Shown: positions 34,898-43,916, counted from the stretch's first letter. The stretch is 64,000 nt of DNA from JAOUEA01 sp038249195 (GCA_038249195.1 JBBRWM010000004.1:186001-250000); one strand, 5' to 3'. The notes: generated from the sequence alone by a model not told the origin. Program-made: numbers and translations.

Positions 34898-35305
34898 ATG
34901 GCTGTGAGGCGATCGAGCAACGGATCCGTCGTCGTCATGGCCGCCGTCGACGTCGTGGCGCTCGTGACGTTCGTGGTCGCGGGGTTGAACGCCCACAACG
35001 AGGGGAACGTGCCCCAGTACTTCCTGCGCAACGCCGTCCCGCTCGTCGTGTCGTGGCTAGGGTCCGCGATCCTGCTGAAGACCTACGTGCGTCCGGGATT
35101 CGCAACGCTGTGGCGGACGTGGCTCGTGTCCGTGCCGATCGCCCTGGTGGTTCGCTCGGTGTGGGTGGGCTCCCCTTCGGGGCTGCGGTTCCTCACGTTC
35201 CTCGCGGTGGGGCTGGCGTTCACCGCGCTGTTCCTCCTGATCGGTCGGGGACTGAGCGCGTTGATCACGGGCCGCGGCTACCCGTCGCGAGGGGCCGGTC
35301 GCTAG
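34898..35305 (+). CDS. DUF3054 membrane protein
   Basis: 135 residues with four membrane helices (VVVMAAVDVVALVTFVVAGL, AVPLVVSWLGSAILL, WLVSVPIALVVRSVWV, FLTFLAVGLAFTALFLLIG). Layout and the TLWRTWLVSVPIALVVR segment fit DUF3054, a small actinobacterial and archaeal membrane family of unknown function. Ends with a 4-nt overlap with the convergent small membrane protein gene. Confidence 0.85.
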   Translation: MAVRRSSNGSVVVMAAVDVVALVTFVVAGLNAHNEGNVPQYFLRNAVPLVVSWLGSAILLKTYVRPGFATLWRTWLVSVPIALVVRSVWVGSPSGLRFLTFLAVGLAFTALFLLIGRGLSALITGRGYPSRGAGR

Positions 35306-35568
35306 TACCGGTCGTCGCGGCTGGGCGGCAGTGCTCCGGGGTCGGCCTCGTTCTTGCGGTACTTGATGACCCGCTGGTTCGAGACCTGTTCGTCGTACTG
35401 CGCGGAGAACGTGCGTGCCGAGCGCTTGAGGGCCCACCAGCCGAACGCCGCGAGGAGCGTGATCGTGAGCAAGACCGCGAGCACCACGATCGCCGTGACC
35501 TTCAGCACCGCCCCCAGGACCCCGAAGATCGCGGCGAGCAGCAGCAGGATGAGGATGAACACGAGCAT
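35302..35568 (-). CDS. Small two-helix membrane protein
   Basis: 88 residues. Two adjacent membrane helices (MLVFILILLLLAAIFGVLGAV and VLAVLLTITLLAAFGWW) then a charged cytoplasmic tail (KRSARTFSAQYDEQVSNQRVIKYRK). No recognised family or function. It lies 7 nt downstream of the alpha/beta hydrolase gene's stop on the same strand order (hydrolase is downstream), so the two may share a transcript. Confidence 0.7.
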   Translation of the reverse strand: MLVFILILLLLAAIFGVLGAVLKVTAIVVLAVLLTITLLAAFGWWALKRSARTFSAQYDEQVSNQRVIKYRKNEADPGALPPSRDDRY

Positions 35569-35575
35569 CGTGCGT

Positions 35576-36448
35576 CTAGCCTACGACCCCGGCCGCGAAG
35601 CGTTCGATGCGACGCGCCAGCGCGACCGGGTGTTGCAGTGGAAGGTCGTGGATCCCGCGCATCCACGCCACCGTGACAGGGCGGCCCGCCGCCGCGCGTC
35701 GCACCTCCGCGACGGCCGCACGCCTCGCTCGGGAGAAGGGTTCGTCAGCCGGGTCGACGTCGGGCTGGTGCGCCACGACCGCGAGGGTGGGGACGCTCAG
35801 CTCACGGAATCTGTCCACCGGATCCTGTTCCCAGATCGCGCGGAGGATCTTGAAATGGTTCGCGCGGCAGAGGTAAGGGGCGATCGTCCCGTCGCGGCGC
35901 ACGCGCATCACGGAGAGCACGATCTCCTCGATGTCGGACGTCAAGGCAAGGGCATCGGCGGAGAACGTTCGGATCATCGACAGGAACTCCTCCAGCGGCA
36001 GGCCCTTCAGGTGCGGCGGGGCAAGGCGCTGCTTCGCCGTCGGCCAGTCCATCGATCGATGCAGCGTGGTGACCCCGCCGTCTACGAGAACCGTTCCCGC
36101 GACCTCTTTCGGGTGGGCCGCCGCCAGCTCCAACGCCACCATCGCCCCCCACGAGTGGCCGGCCACGAAGGGGTGTCGAAGGCCGATCTGCTTGATCACG
36201 GCGAGCCCGTCCGCCACGACGGGGTCGAACCCGTAGCCGCTCGAGGGTTTCCCGCTTCGTCCGTGCCCGCGCGCGTCGTAGGTGACCACGCGGAATCGTT
36301 GGGCGAGGCGTGGCAGCATGAGATCCCAGATGTGCTGGCTGGAGGCCAGACCGTGATGCAACAGGAGGCCCGGCGCGCGCGGAGGCCCGTCGAGCGCGCG
36401 CACGGCGAGGCGGACCCCACCCGACCCCCGCACGTCGACCTCCGCCAT
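35576..36448 (-). CDS. Alpha/beta hydrolase
   Basis: 290 residues. Canonical fold: LLLHHGLASSQHIW (oxyanion loop), VVTYDARGHGRSGKP, nucleophile Ser in AGHSWGAMVALELA, and a late His in MRGIHDLPLQHP. An acid residue would be in VVAHQPDVDPADE or the region after strand 6. No signal peptide. Substrate unknown; the broad family includes esterases, haloalkane dehalogenases and lactonases. Start at 36448, divergent from the SDR gene with only 9 nt between start codons, so the two promoters must overlap the opposite genes or be leaderless. Confidence 0.88.
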   Translation of the reverse strand: MAEVDVRGSGGVRLAVRALDGPPRAPGLLLHHGLASSQHIWDLMLPRLAQRFRVVTYDARGHGRSGKPSSGYGFDPVVADGLAVIKQIGLRHPFVAGHSWGAMVALELAAAHPKEVAGTVLVDGGVTTLHRSMDWPTAKQRLAPPHLKGLPLEEFLSMIRTFSADALALTSDIEEIVLSVMRVRRDGTIAPYLCRANHFKILRAIWEQDPVDRFRELSVPTLAVVAHQPDVDPADEPFSRARRAAVAEVRRAAAGRPVTVAWMRGIHDLPLQHPVALARRIERFAAGVVG

Positions 36449-36457
36449 ACTGCGCCC

Positions 36458-37288
36458 ATGGTAGATGGCTTCCGAACGCCGCTGACCATGGATGCCAACC
36501 GTGACGCGGTCGCCATCGTGACCGGGGGCGGGACCGGCATCGGGCGAGCCACCGCGCGCGAGCTCGCGCACACGGGCGCGCTCGTCGCGATCTGCGGGCG
36601 GCGTCCCGACCCCTTGAACGCGGTGCGAGACGAGCTCGAAGCAGCCGGTGCCGAGGTCCTCGCCCTGCCGTGCGACGTCCGCGAGACCGAACAGGTGGAG
36701 GCGTTCCTCGACGCCGTGGACCGGCGCTTCGGAGCGGTCGACATCCTGGTGAACAACGCGGGGGGCCAGTTCGCGGCGCCGGCCGAGGCGATCGGACTGA
36801 AGGGCTTCCGAGCCGTCCATCGCCTCAACGTGGACGCGCCCTGGAACCTCACGCACGAGGTGGCGAACCGATGGATGATCCCGCGCCGGCGCGGAACGGT
36901 GATCTTCGTGGGCTTCAGCCCCCGCCGGGGGATCCCGATGATGGCGCATTCCTCGACGGCGCGCTCTGCCCTCGAGACCATGGCCGCGGCGCTCTCGAAC
37001 GAATGGTCGCGGTTCGGGATCCGCGCGATCTGCGTGGCCGCCGGGCTCATCCAGACCGAGGGCGTCTTGCAGTACGGCGGCCAGGAAACGGTGGACGGCT
37101 TCGCGAACCTCGTGCCCATGCGGAGGGCGGGCCTCGCCGAAGAGGTTGCCGTGACGATCGCGTTCCTCACGTCCCCCGGCGGTGGCTACGTGAGCGGATC
37201 CACGGTCCTCGTGGACGGCGGCGCGGACGCATGGGGGAATGGTTCATCGCCGCCCGAGTTGGAACCACTCGTCGAGCCATCCTCGTAG
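36458..37288 (+). CDS. SDR-family reductase, trans-2-enoyl-CoA reductase-like
   Basis: 276 residues. NAD(P) site VTGGGTGIGRATARELA, then NNAGGQF for the fold core. The usual catalytic Tyr-x3-Lys is absent: the aligned region is HSSTARSALETMAAAL, as in peroxisomal trans-2-enoyl-CoA reductase and 2,4-dienoyl-CoA reductase relatives, which also lack the Tyr and use a different acid-base scheme. An enoyl-thioester reductase is therefore more likely than a sugar or alcohol dehydrogenase. ATG 36458, with CATACT 6 nt upstream; an ATG ten codons further is also possible. Confidence 0.85.
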   Translation: MVDGFRTPLTMDANRDAVAIVTGGGTGIGRATARELAHTGALVAICGRRPDPLNAVRDELEAAGAEVLALPCDVRETEQVEAFLDAVDRRFGAVDILVNNAGGQFAAPAEAIGLKGFRAVHRLNVDAPWNLTHEVANRWMIPRRRGTVIFVGFSPRRGIPMMAHSSTARSALETMAAALSNEWSRFGIRAICVAAGLIQTEGVLQYGGQETVDGFANLVPMRRAGLAEEVAVTIAFLTSPGGGYVSGSTVLVDGGADAWGNGSSPPELEPLVEPSS

Positions 37289-37360
37289 GTCGCGGTCGCG
37301 CGGGCCTTCCGGCGTACTACCCTTCGTCAAGCGTTCACGAGTGCCCGGGAGGGATAGCTC

Positions 37361-38812
37361 ATGGCTGATGCCCTGCAGAACTACGTCGACGGCAAGTGGG
37401 TCGACGCGATCGACGGCGGCCGGTTCGATGTCTTCAACCCGGCCACCGGCGAGGTGATCGCCACGGCGCCGGACTCTCAACCTTCCGACGTCGAGCTTGC
37501 CGTCGACGCCGCCCGGCGGACCTTCGACGCGGGCGCGTGGTGGCCCGGGCTCACCGGACGCGATCGCGGCCGGATCTTGCTTCGCGCCGCGGAGATCATG
37601 CGGCGTGAGGTGGATCGCCTCGCGGCGCTCGAGTCCCTGGATTGCGGCAAGCCCGTGGGCGAGGCTCGCGACGATCTCGAAGAGGTTGCCTTCATGTTCG
37701 AGTACTACGGAGGATGGGCGACCAAGATCGACGGGTACATCCCCCCGGTGGGCAACGAGGCGATGTCCCTGGTGGTGAAGGAGCCGATTGGCGTGGCCGC
37801 CGCCATCACCCCGTGGAACTACCCCATGCCGATGGCGGTGCAGAAGGTGGCCCCCGCCATCGCGGCCGGGTGCACGCTCGTGCTCAAGCCCGCCGAACAG
37901 ACCCCGCTCACGGCCCTGGAGATCCCCAAGATCCTGGAGGAGGCTGGCCTGCCGGCGGGCGTGCTGAATGTGATCACGGGGTTCGGTGAGACCGCGGGAG
38001 CGCCGCTGGTGTCGAGCCCCAAGGTGGACAAGGTGGGGTTCACGGGCTCGAAAGAGGTCGGCAAGTTGATCATGCGCAGCGGAGCCGACACGCTCAAGCG
38101 CGTCACCCTCGAGCTCGGAGGCAAGTCGCCGAACATCGTGTTCGCGGACGCCGACTTCGACGCCGCGATGCAGGGGAGCGCGAACGGCATCTTCTGGAAC
38201 CAGGGCGAGATCTGTTCCGCGGGCTCGCGCGTATTCATCGAGCGCGCGATCTACGACGACGCCCTGAGCGCCCTCGTGCAGCACGCCAACAACGTCGTGA
38301 TGGGCGACGGACTGTCCGAAGGCACCACGATGGGGCCGCTCGTTTCGAAGGAACAGCAAGAGCGCGTGCAGGGGTACATCGAGGTCGGGCGCACCGAGGC
38401 CACGCTGGCAGCGCAGGGCCGCCTCCCCGAGGATCCTCGCCTCGCCGGAGGCTATTTCGTGCCCCCCACGATCTTCTCCGACGTCGCGAACGACGCGCGT
38501 ATCGCTCGAGAGGAGATCTTCGGCCCCGTGATGTCCGTGATCCCGTTCACGAGCCCCGAAGAGGTGATCGAGTTGTCCAACGACAACGAATACGGTCTGG
38601 CCGCCGCCGTGTGGACGAACGACATCAAGAAGGCCATCAACACCGCCAAGTCGTTGCGCGCGGGCATCGTGTGGATCAACGACACCCAACCGGCGCCAAC
38701 CGAGGCCCCGTGGGGCGGCTACAAACAGTCGGGGATCGGACGAGAGCTCGGCAGGGAGGGCGTCGAGGACTACCTCGAGGCCAAGCACATCTGGATCAAC
38801 CTGGCGGACTGA
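37361..38812 (+). CDS. NAD-dependent aldehyde dehydrogenase (betaine/aminobutyraldehyde type)
   Basis: 483 residues, complete ALDH. Catalytic Cys285 is in NQGEICSAGSR and the general base Glu in TLELGGKSPN; ITPWNYP and GFTGSKEVGK mark the coenzyme domain. Sequence character (NYVDGKWVDA start, the EICSAGSR motif, the late WGGYKQSGIGRELG) places it with betaine aldehyde and 4-aminobutyraldehyde dehydrogenases. Beside a polyamine transporter and an amine oxidase, oxidation of aminoaldehydes from polyamines is likely; betaine aldehyde from BetA at 50.4 kb is the other candidate. ATG 37361 follows GGGAGGGATAG. Confidence 0.92.
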   Translation: MADALQNYVDGKWVDAIDGGRFDVFNPATGEVIATAPDSQPSDVELAVDAARRTFDAGAWWPGLTGRDRGRILLRAAEIMRREVDRLAALESLDCGKPVGEARDDLEEVAFMFEYYGGWATKIDGYIPPVGNEAMSLVVKEPIGVAAAITPWNYPMPMAVQKVAPAIAAGCTLVLKPAEQTPLTALEIPKILEEAGLPAGVLNVITGFGETAGAPLVSSPKVDKVGFTGSKEVGKLIMRSGADTLKRVTLELGGKSPNIVFADADFDAAMQGSANGIFWNQGEICSAGSRVFIERAIYDDALSALVQHANNVVMGDGLSEGTTMGPLVSKEQQERVQGYIEVGRTEATLAAQGRLPEDPRLAGGYFVPPTIFSDVANDARIAREEIFGPVMSVIPFTSPEEVIELSNDNEYGLAAAVWTNDIKKAINTAKSLRAGIVWINDTQPAPTEAPWGGYKQSGIGRELGREGVEDYLEAKHIWINLAD

Positions 38813-39119
38813 TCGGCGCCCGCACCTCCAGCGGGGCGAGGGAGCTGACCACGAACGGGCCGAAGGTCCCCAGCGCCACTACGACCGTCGAGGCGCAGGA
38901 TGAAGGAGGCGAGCCGACCGCCGGGCTGCTCGGGATGACGTCCACCGTGCCGGCGATGGCAGAGCCAACCCCGGAGCGCTGATCGCGAGGGCGATCGAGG
39001 CGAGCACGAACCCCAAACCTGTCTGGGTCAAACCGACCGGATCAGCGACGCTCTGGCGTCACCCGTCCCAGGGCGCAAGGCGCAACGTCGGATCGGCTTC
39101 ATGGACTAGACTCCGCGAG
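38813..39119. other. 307-bp gap with possible remnant of a membrane protein gene
   Basis: No intact gene. On the minus strand one frame reads LTQTGLGFVLASIALAIS, hydrophobic and membrane-like, and a different frame just downstream reads VGSAIAGTVDVIPSSPAV and ALGTFGPFVVSSLAPLEV before a stop at its end. The shift lies near 38980. This could be a decayed gene; chance GC-rich reading is not excluded. The right end contains the potA -10 box. Confidence 0.3.
39107..39112 (+). promoter_or_regulatory. Candidate leaderless -10 box of potA
   Basis: TAGACT, 7 nt before ATG 39120; no Shine-Dalgarno sequence. Confidence 0.5.
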
Positions 39120-40238
39120 ATGGCTAGCGGAGAGGTGCAGCTGATCGACCTCGTGAAGCGCTTTGGCGACTTCACGGCGGTCTCGGGCATCAACCTCGAT
39201 ATGCCCTCGGGAGAGTTCTTCTCTCTGCTCGGCCCCTCGGGATGCGGCAAGACGACGTCGTTGCGCATGATCGCGGGCTTTGAGCGCCCGTCCGAAGGCC
39301 AGATCCTACTCGACGGCGTGGACATGGCGCAGGTGCCGCCGCACAAGCGAAACGTCAACACGGTGTTCCAGAGCTACGCGCTGTTCCCTCATCTCACGGT
39401 CGAGGAGAACGTGGCCTTCGGGCTGAAGTACCAGAAGGCGACCAAGGAGGAGACCCGCAAGCGCGTCGGCGACGCCCTGGGGATGGTGGCCCTCGGGGAT
39501 TTCGGCAAGCGCCGCCCCAATCAGCTGTCGGGCGGGCAGCAGCAGCGGGTCGCCCTCGCTCGGGCGCTGATCCTCAACCCCGCGGTTCTCCTGCTCGACG
39601 AGCCGCTCGGCGCCCTCGACGCGAAGCTTCGAAAGCGCCTCCAGATTGAGTTGAAGGCGTTGCAGGAGGAGGTTGGCATCACGTTCATCTATGTGACGCA
39701 CGACCAGGAGGAAGCCCTGACGATGTCGGATCGGATCGCCGTGATGTCACAGGGTCGCGTGGAGCAGGTGGGACCCCCCAAGGAGGTCTACGAGGAGCCC
39801 GCCACGGCCTACGTCGCCGATTTCCTGGGCGTTTCCAACCTGATGGAGGCCGCCGCCAGCGGCGGCACCGACGGGGGGTGCCGTCTGTCGATCGGTGAAT
39901 TCGAGGTGATCGCCGGGGAAGGGGACCCGACCACGATGGGTGAGTGCAAGGCCACGATCCGGCCCGAGCGGGTCGTTCTGGAGGCCCAGGGCGGGTCCGG
40001 TGAGAACCGGGTCCCCGGCATGGTGGAGCGCGTGGTGTACGTGGGCTCGGTCCTGCAGGTCTTCGTGAATCTCGCGCCCGGCGCCCGCATCCAGGCCTGG
40101 CTCCAGAACGAAGGGGTGGCGCTGCCCTTCGAGTCGGGGACGCCCGTGAGCGCCCATCTTCCGAGGGAGGCTCTCCGGGTGCTTCCGGACTCCGGTACGC
40201 CCGTCCTCGTCGGCGCGGCGATCGACGAAGAGGCCTAG
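39120..40238 (+). CDS. potA: Spermidine/putrescine-type ABC transporter ATPase
   Basis: 372 residues. Walker A GPSGCGKTT, signature LSGGQQQR, Walker B AVLLLDEPLGALD and the switch His in YVTHDQEEALTMSDR are all intact. The C-terminal ~120 residues form a TOBE-like regulatory domain (ATIRPERVVLEAQG, VPGMVERVVYVGSVLQVFV), typical of PotA and related importers. It energises uptake with the two permeases encoded on the other strand at 42064-43910. A binding protein gene follows 81 nt downstream. Confidence 0.93.
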   Translation: MASGEVQLIDLVKRFGDFTAVSGINLDMPSGEFFSLLGPSGCGKTTSLRMIAGFERPSEGQILLDGVDMAQVPPHKRNVNTVFQSYALFPHLTVEENVAFGLKYQKATKEETRKRVGDALGMVALGDFGKRRPNQLSGGQQQRVALARALILNPAVLLLDEPLGALDAKLRKRLQIELKALQEEVGITFIYVTHDQEEALTMSDRIAVMSQGRVEQVGPPKEVYEEPATAYVADFLGVSNLMEAAASGGTDGGCRLSIGEFEVIAGEGDPTTMGECKATIRPERVVLEAQGGSGENRVPGMVERVVYVGSVLQVFVNLAPGARIQAWLQNEGVALPFESGTPVSAHLPREALRVLPDSGTPVLVGAAIDEEA

Positions 40239-40319
40239 CTCGACCGCAAGCCGGCGGAGAGCCGGCCGGTCCCGAGGAGGTCACCACTGGGCGGAGCACA
40301 TCGGGTTCGTCATCCGCGG

Positions 40320-41531
40320 ATGAGTCGGCGCGCGTTCCTGCGTCGGGCCGCGTTGGGGGTGCCCGCGATCGGGGCGGTCCTTGCCGCGTGCCGCGCTTCG
40401 CCGTCTAAACCTTCCCTTCCGGTAGCGTCGCAGCAAGGACCGACGTCGATCTTCCCCAATGGTAGCGAGGCCACGCTTCGCGTCTACGAGTGGAAGGATT
40501 ACCTCGCCCGAGACGTGCTGGATTCGTTCGAGCGCTCCTTCGCCGATCGCAAGGTACGCGTGGAGGTCGAGAGCTTCCTCCACATCGATGAGGCGGTGGC
40601 CCGACTCCAAGACCCGGCGAGCGACTTCGACGTCTTCTTCCCCACCATCGACGTGCTCCCGGAGCTCATCGCTGCGGGCCTGCTGCTTCCGCTCGATCAC
40701 GATCGGCTCGCGAACCTCGAGAACCTCTGGTCCTGGTTCACGACCGAGGGCGGACCCTTCTACGATCCCGGCCAGCGTTTCACGATTCCCTATACCGTTT
40801 ACTCGAGCGGCGTCGGCTGGCGTGCCGACCTCGTGGACCCATCGGATGTCCCGGGGGACGCCGACCCGTACGCGATCTTGTGGAACGGGGCGTACCGGAA
40901 CAAGCTGGGGATCTACGACAACTACCTCGAGGCCCTCTCGCTCGCCCTTCTCCGCAGCGGTGTCCAGGACCTGCACGCGGCGAGCGACGCGCAGCTGGCG
41001 GCCGCCGCGGACTCGCTCGCCGAAGCCGTGCGCAGGGTGGGCCTTCGGTTCACGGACGATGGCGCCGAGGAAGGCCTCCCGGAAGGCATCTTCGCGGCAC
41101 ATCAGGCGTGGTCGGGGGATATCCTGACCGCCCCACGCTATGCATCCTCGGATCCCGAGGCCGCGGCGGGGCTGGAGCATCTCCGGTACTGGTCGCCCGC
41201 CGGTCGGGCCAAGGTCGTGGGATGCGATCTCACCGCGATCTGCACGCGAGGGAGCCAGCCCGAGCTCGCCCACGCGTTCCTGAACCACCTCATGGACTTC
41301 CCGGTCGCCATGGACAACTTCGCATGGAACGGCTACCAGCCACCGGTTACGGGACTGAACGCCGATGCGTTCGCCGATCCTTCGTTCGTCTGGTACGAGG
41401 CGGTGCCTGCCTACCTGCTCGACACGCTCCTGACGCAGGAGGCGTTCGCGGAGGGACAGATCCTCGTGGGGTTCGGTCCCGCCGAGCGCGCCCGATGGCT
41501 CGCTCAGTGGAACCTGGTGCCGGTCAGCTGA
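40320..41531 (+). CDS. PotD-like substrate-binding lipoprotein (first of two)
   Basis: 403 residues. The N-terminus is a twin-arginine lipoprotein signal (SRRAFLRRAALG ... GAVLAAC). The mature protein follows the PotD fold: LRVYEWKDYLARDVLDSF, SDFDVFFPTIDVL, FTIPYTVYSSGVGWR and a C-terminal MDNFAWNGYQPPVTG. It delivers a cationic amine to the permease pair. It shares architecture and several motifs (YNWDSY/YEWKDY, TIPYT, WNGYQPP/YNGYQPP) with the second PotD at 43917-45173 but is clearly diverged, so the two may bind different amines. Convergent with a lipoprotein gene, overlapping by 8 nt. Confidence 0.88.
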   Translation: MSRRAFLRRAALGVPAIGAVLAACRASPSKPSLPVASQQGPTSIFPNGSEATLRVYEWKDYLARDVLDSFERSFADRKVRVEVESFLHIDEAVARLQDPASDFDVFFPTIDVLPELIAAGLLLPLDHDRLANLENLWSWFTTEGGPFYDPGQRFTIPYTVYSSGVGWRADLVDPSDVPGDADPYAILWNGAYRNKLGIYDNYLEALSLALLRSGVQDLHAASDAQLAAAADSLAEAVRRVGLRFTDDGAEEGLPEGIFAAHQAWSGDILTAPRYASSDPEAAAGLEHLRYWSPAGRAKVVGCDLTAICTRGSQPELAHAFLNHLMDFPVAMDNFAWNGYQPPVTGLNADAFADPSFVWYEAVPAYLLDTLLTQEAFAEGQILVGFGPAERARWLAQWNLVPVS

Positions 41532-42021
41532 TCGCTCCGCCGGCTCGCGCCGGGCTCCAGAAGCCGGTCGCGTCGTATGCGTCGAAGGCCGCCACGAGCT
41601 TGCCCGTCTGCGCGTCCACGACCTGCACCAGCATGTTGGCGGGCGTGCACCCGTCGCCGTTGCCGGACCGGCTCGGGGAGACGAAGTCCCCCTTCGCCGA
41701 GAAGTAGCAGAGGTCGCGGGTGAGATAGACCCACGCCGGACCCCAGACCACGCCCTCCGTGTCGTTGCGCACGTCGGCCAGCGTGAGCGTGACGTCACGC
41801 TTCGCGCCGGCTCCGAGCAGGCCCCGGTAGGCGACCGAGGGGTCTACCGCCTGCTCGCCCCCTCCCGCCGGCGCGAGCTCATACCCGAAGGTTCCGGGGA
41901 TCTCCTGAACCCGCGCTTGTCGCAGCGGCGCGTACGGCTGCTCGGGCGCCCGCGAGGCGCCGCAGGCAGCCCCCAACGCCGCAGCGACGGCGACGACCAC
42001 GATGCCGAGACGGAGGCTCAT
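41524..42021 (-). CDS. Small lipoprotein, function unknown
   Basis: 165 residues. A lipoprotein signal ends at LGAAC about residue 20. The mature part is a single predicted beta-sandwich (VTLTLADVRNDTEGVVWGPAWVYL, MLVQVVDAQTGKLVAAFDAYD) with two further Cys. No named family recognised. The start at 42021 is chosen because TAGGGT on the minus strand (42029-42034) lies 7 nt upstream; a GTG three codons earlier would leave the box inside the codon run. It sits between the two halves of the polyamine transporter locus. Confidence 0.72.
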   Translation of the reverse strand: MSLRLGIVVVAVAAALGAACGASRAPEQPYAPLRQARVQEIPGTFGYELAPAGGGEQAVDPSVAYRGLLGAGAKRDVTLTLADVRNDTEGVVWGPAWVYLTRDLCYFSAKGDFVSPSRSGNGDGCTPANMLVQVVDAQTGKLVAAFDAYDATGFWSPARAGGAIS

Positions 42022-42028
42022 CGGAGCC

Positions 42029-42034
42029 ACCCTA
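42029..42034 (-). promoter_or_regulatory. Candidate leaderless -10 box of the small lipoprotein gene
   Basis: TAGGGT on the minus strand, 7 nt before ATG 42021. Confidence 0.5.
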
Positions 42035-42063
42035 GCCCGCTCGGTCGCGGATGGTGGAGCCGA

Positions 42064-42954
42064 CTACAGCTGCGAGAAGCTCGCCACGTCGCTGCCGCCG
42101 GAGTCCCGGGCGAATCTCCGATACGCCGCGTAGCCGATCCCGATCACGATCATGGTGGCGACGAGCATGACAGTGGCGGCCGCATTCACGGCAGGCGTGG
42201 GCGAGCCCCTCGCCGCGGTATAGATCTTCACCGAGAGAGGCTCGCTGCTGGCCGGGCCGGATAGGTAGCGGACGATCACGAAGTCGTCGACCGAGTCGGC
42301 GAACGTCACGGCCACGGCCGCAAGGATGGCCGGGGTGAGCAGGGGGAGCAGGACGCGTCGCAGCCCTTGCCCCGGTTTGGCCCCGAGGTCGCCGGCCGCC
42401 TCTTCGTACTCCGGGCCGATCGAGAGCAATCGCGCCCGGACGATGATGACCGCGTAGGACATCTGGAACGTGATGAGGCCCAGGAGCTGGGCTGCCGTTC
42501 CCAGCGGCACCAGGTTCTTGATCACGTTGGTGAACAGCAGGAAGAGCGCGACCCCGAGGATGATCTCCGGGACCACGAACGAGAGCAGCATGGAGAAGTT
42601 GGCCGAACGGGCGGGTCTGCCGTGCCAGCGGTCGATCCCGATCGCGAAGGCGGTGCCCATCGGGACCGCGATGAGGACCGTGATCGCCGAGAGCTTGAAG
42701 GTCTGCAGCATGGCCGTGCGCAGGGCCGGGTCGTGGAAGAGGGAGTCGAACGGATCCGCCGTCCACCACCGCAAAGAAAACCCCTGCCACGTGCTCCGCG
42801 AACGACCCGAGTTGAACGAGAAGAGGATGGCGATTGCGACGGGCACGAGGGACCACAGGAGATATCCGATGGTCACCGCCTGGAGGAACCGGGGCTTCCG
42901 CCAGGGGTTGCGCAGCCACCCCATCGGGGTGTGGGACGAGGCGACCGCGCTCAC
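42064..42954 (-). CDS. potC: Spermidine/putrescine-type ABC permease (PotC-like)
   Basis: 296 residues, six membrane helices beginning FLQAVTIGYLLWSLVPVAIAILF. The EAA loop that docks the ATPase is EYEEAAGDLGAKPGQGLRRVLLP. Order and length fit PotC. GTG start overlaps the stop of the potB-like gene by GTGA, and GGAGGAA lies inside the upstream coding end, so the two are translationally coupled. Together with PotB it forms the membrane channel for the PotA and PotD proteins. Confidence 0.92.
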   Translation of the reverse strand: MSAVASSHTPMGWLRNPWRKPRFLQAVTIGYLLWSLVPVAIAILFSFNSGRSRSTWQGFSLRWWTADPFDSLFHDPALRTAMLQTFKLSAITVLIAVPMGTAFAIGIDRWHGRPARSANFSMLLSFVVPEIILGVALFLLFTNVIKNLVPLGTAAQLLGLITFQMSYAVIIVRARLLSIGPEYEEAAGDLGAKPGQGLRRVLLPLLTPAILAAVAVTFADSVDDFVIVRYLSGPASSEPLSVKIYTAARGSPTPAVNAAATVMLVATMIVIGIGYAAYRRFARDSGGSDVASFSQL

Positions 42955-43910
42955 GCTTCCTCCGCGGCGCGCTTCGTCTCGCGCAAGTAGTACATCATCG
43001 GCACGATCACGAGGACCATCAGGATGAGGACCAGGGACCCCGCCTCCGGTCCCTGCCCGGCTCCACTGACCGCGTTGTCGATGAGGTTGCCGAACATCGC
43101 CGTCTTCGTCGAACCGAGCAGGTTCACGGTGTAGTAGTCGCCGAACATGGGCAGCGCCACGATCACGAGGCCCGCCAGGATCGCCTGTTTCGACATCGGC
43201 AACGTGACCCGGCGGAACGTGTCGAAGGTGCCCGCCCCCAAGTCGCGACCGGCTTCCAGGAGGCTCTGATCGATGCGGTCGAGCGACCCGAACAACGGCA
43301 GGATCATGTACGGGATGTAGCCGTAGACCAGGCCGAGGATCACCGTGATGGACTTGCCGTCGAGCCAGTTGGTCGACCCGCCGAACCTGAGGAACCTCAT
43401 CACGTCGTTCACGAAGCCGTCCTGCTGCAAGAGGCTCTGCCACGCGTAGATCCGCATCAGATAACTGATCCAGAACGGCGAGACCAGCAGGATCAGGATC
43501 GGCACCTTGTATTTCCCGGCATAGCGGGCCGTGAAATACGCTACCGCGTAGCCCAGCAACAGGGAGATCAAGCTGGCCGCCACGACGTAGTAGAGCGTTC
43601 GGAGGAACGGCGCCTGGTAGATGGCCGAGCCCTCGTAGAACTTCTGCAACGTCGAGCCGAACGTCTGGAAGCTCCACCACCAAGGCTGGAAGACCGGGAG
43701 CGGCGTCCGGAACGTCTGATCGACCGTTCCGAACGCCACGGCGAGCACGGTATAGAACGGCAGGATGAATAGGACGATCAGCCAGACGATGGCGGGAAAG
43801 GTGAACGACGGCCAGTACCACCGAGGATACCAGCCGCCAGACTCCTCGGCGGCAGTCTTCTTCTTGCGACGCCGTTTCTTCGGCTCGACGACGACGCTGG
43901 CGTCAGACAA
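42951..43910 (-). CDS. potB: Spermidine/putrescine-type ABC permease (PotB-like)
   Basis: 319 residues. A Lys/Arg-rich cytoplasmic N-terminus (KKRRRKKK) precedes six membrane helices (FPAIVWLIVLFILPFYTVLAVAF first). EAA loop: DQSLLEAGRDLGAGTFDTFRRVTLP. TTG start at 43910 is forced because an in-frame stop lies three codons upstream; the preceding potD gene ends only 6 nt away. Same operon as potD (upstream) and potC (downstream). Confidence 0.92.
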   Translation of the reverse strand: MSDASVVVEPKKRRRKKKTAAEESGGWYPRWYWPSFTFPAIVWLIVLFILPFYTVLAVAFGTVDQTFRTPLPVFQPWWWSFQTFGSTLQKFYEGSAIYQAPFLRTLYYVVAASLISLLLGYAVAYFTARYAGKYKVPILILLVSPFWISYLMRIYAWQSLLQQDGFVNDVMRFLRFGGSTNWLDGKSITVILGLVYGYIPYMILPLFGSLDRIDQSLLEAGRDLGAGTFDTFRRVTLPMSKQAILAGLVIVALPMFGDYYTVNLLGSTKTAMFGNLIDNAVSGAGQGPEAGSLVLILMVLVIVPMMYYLRETKRAAEEA

Positions 43911-43916
43911 TTGCCG

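Noticed and set aside
38611..38982. Open frame overlapping the end of the aldehyde dehydrogenase gene and running into the gap
   Set aside because: Mostly an out-of-frame reading of the dehydrogenase; the part in the gap has no start signal and no recognisable composition.
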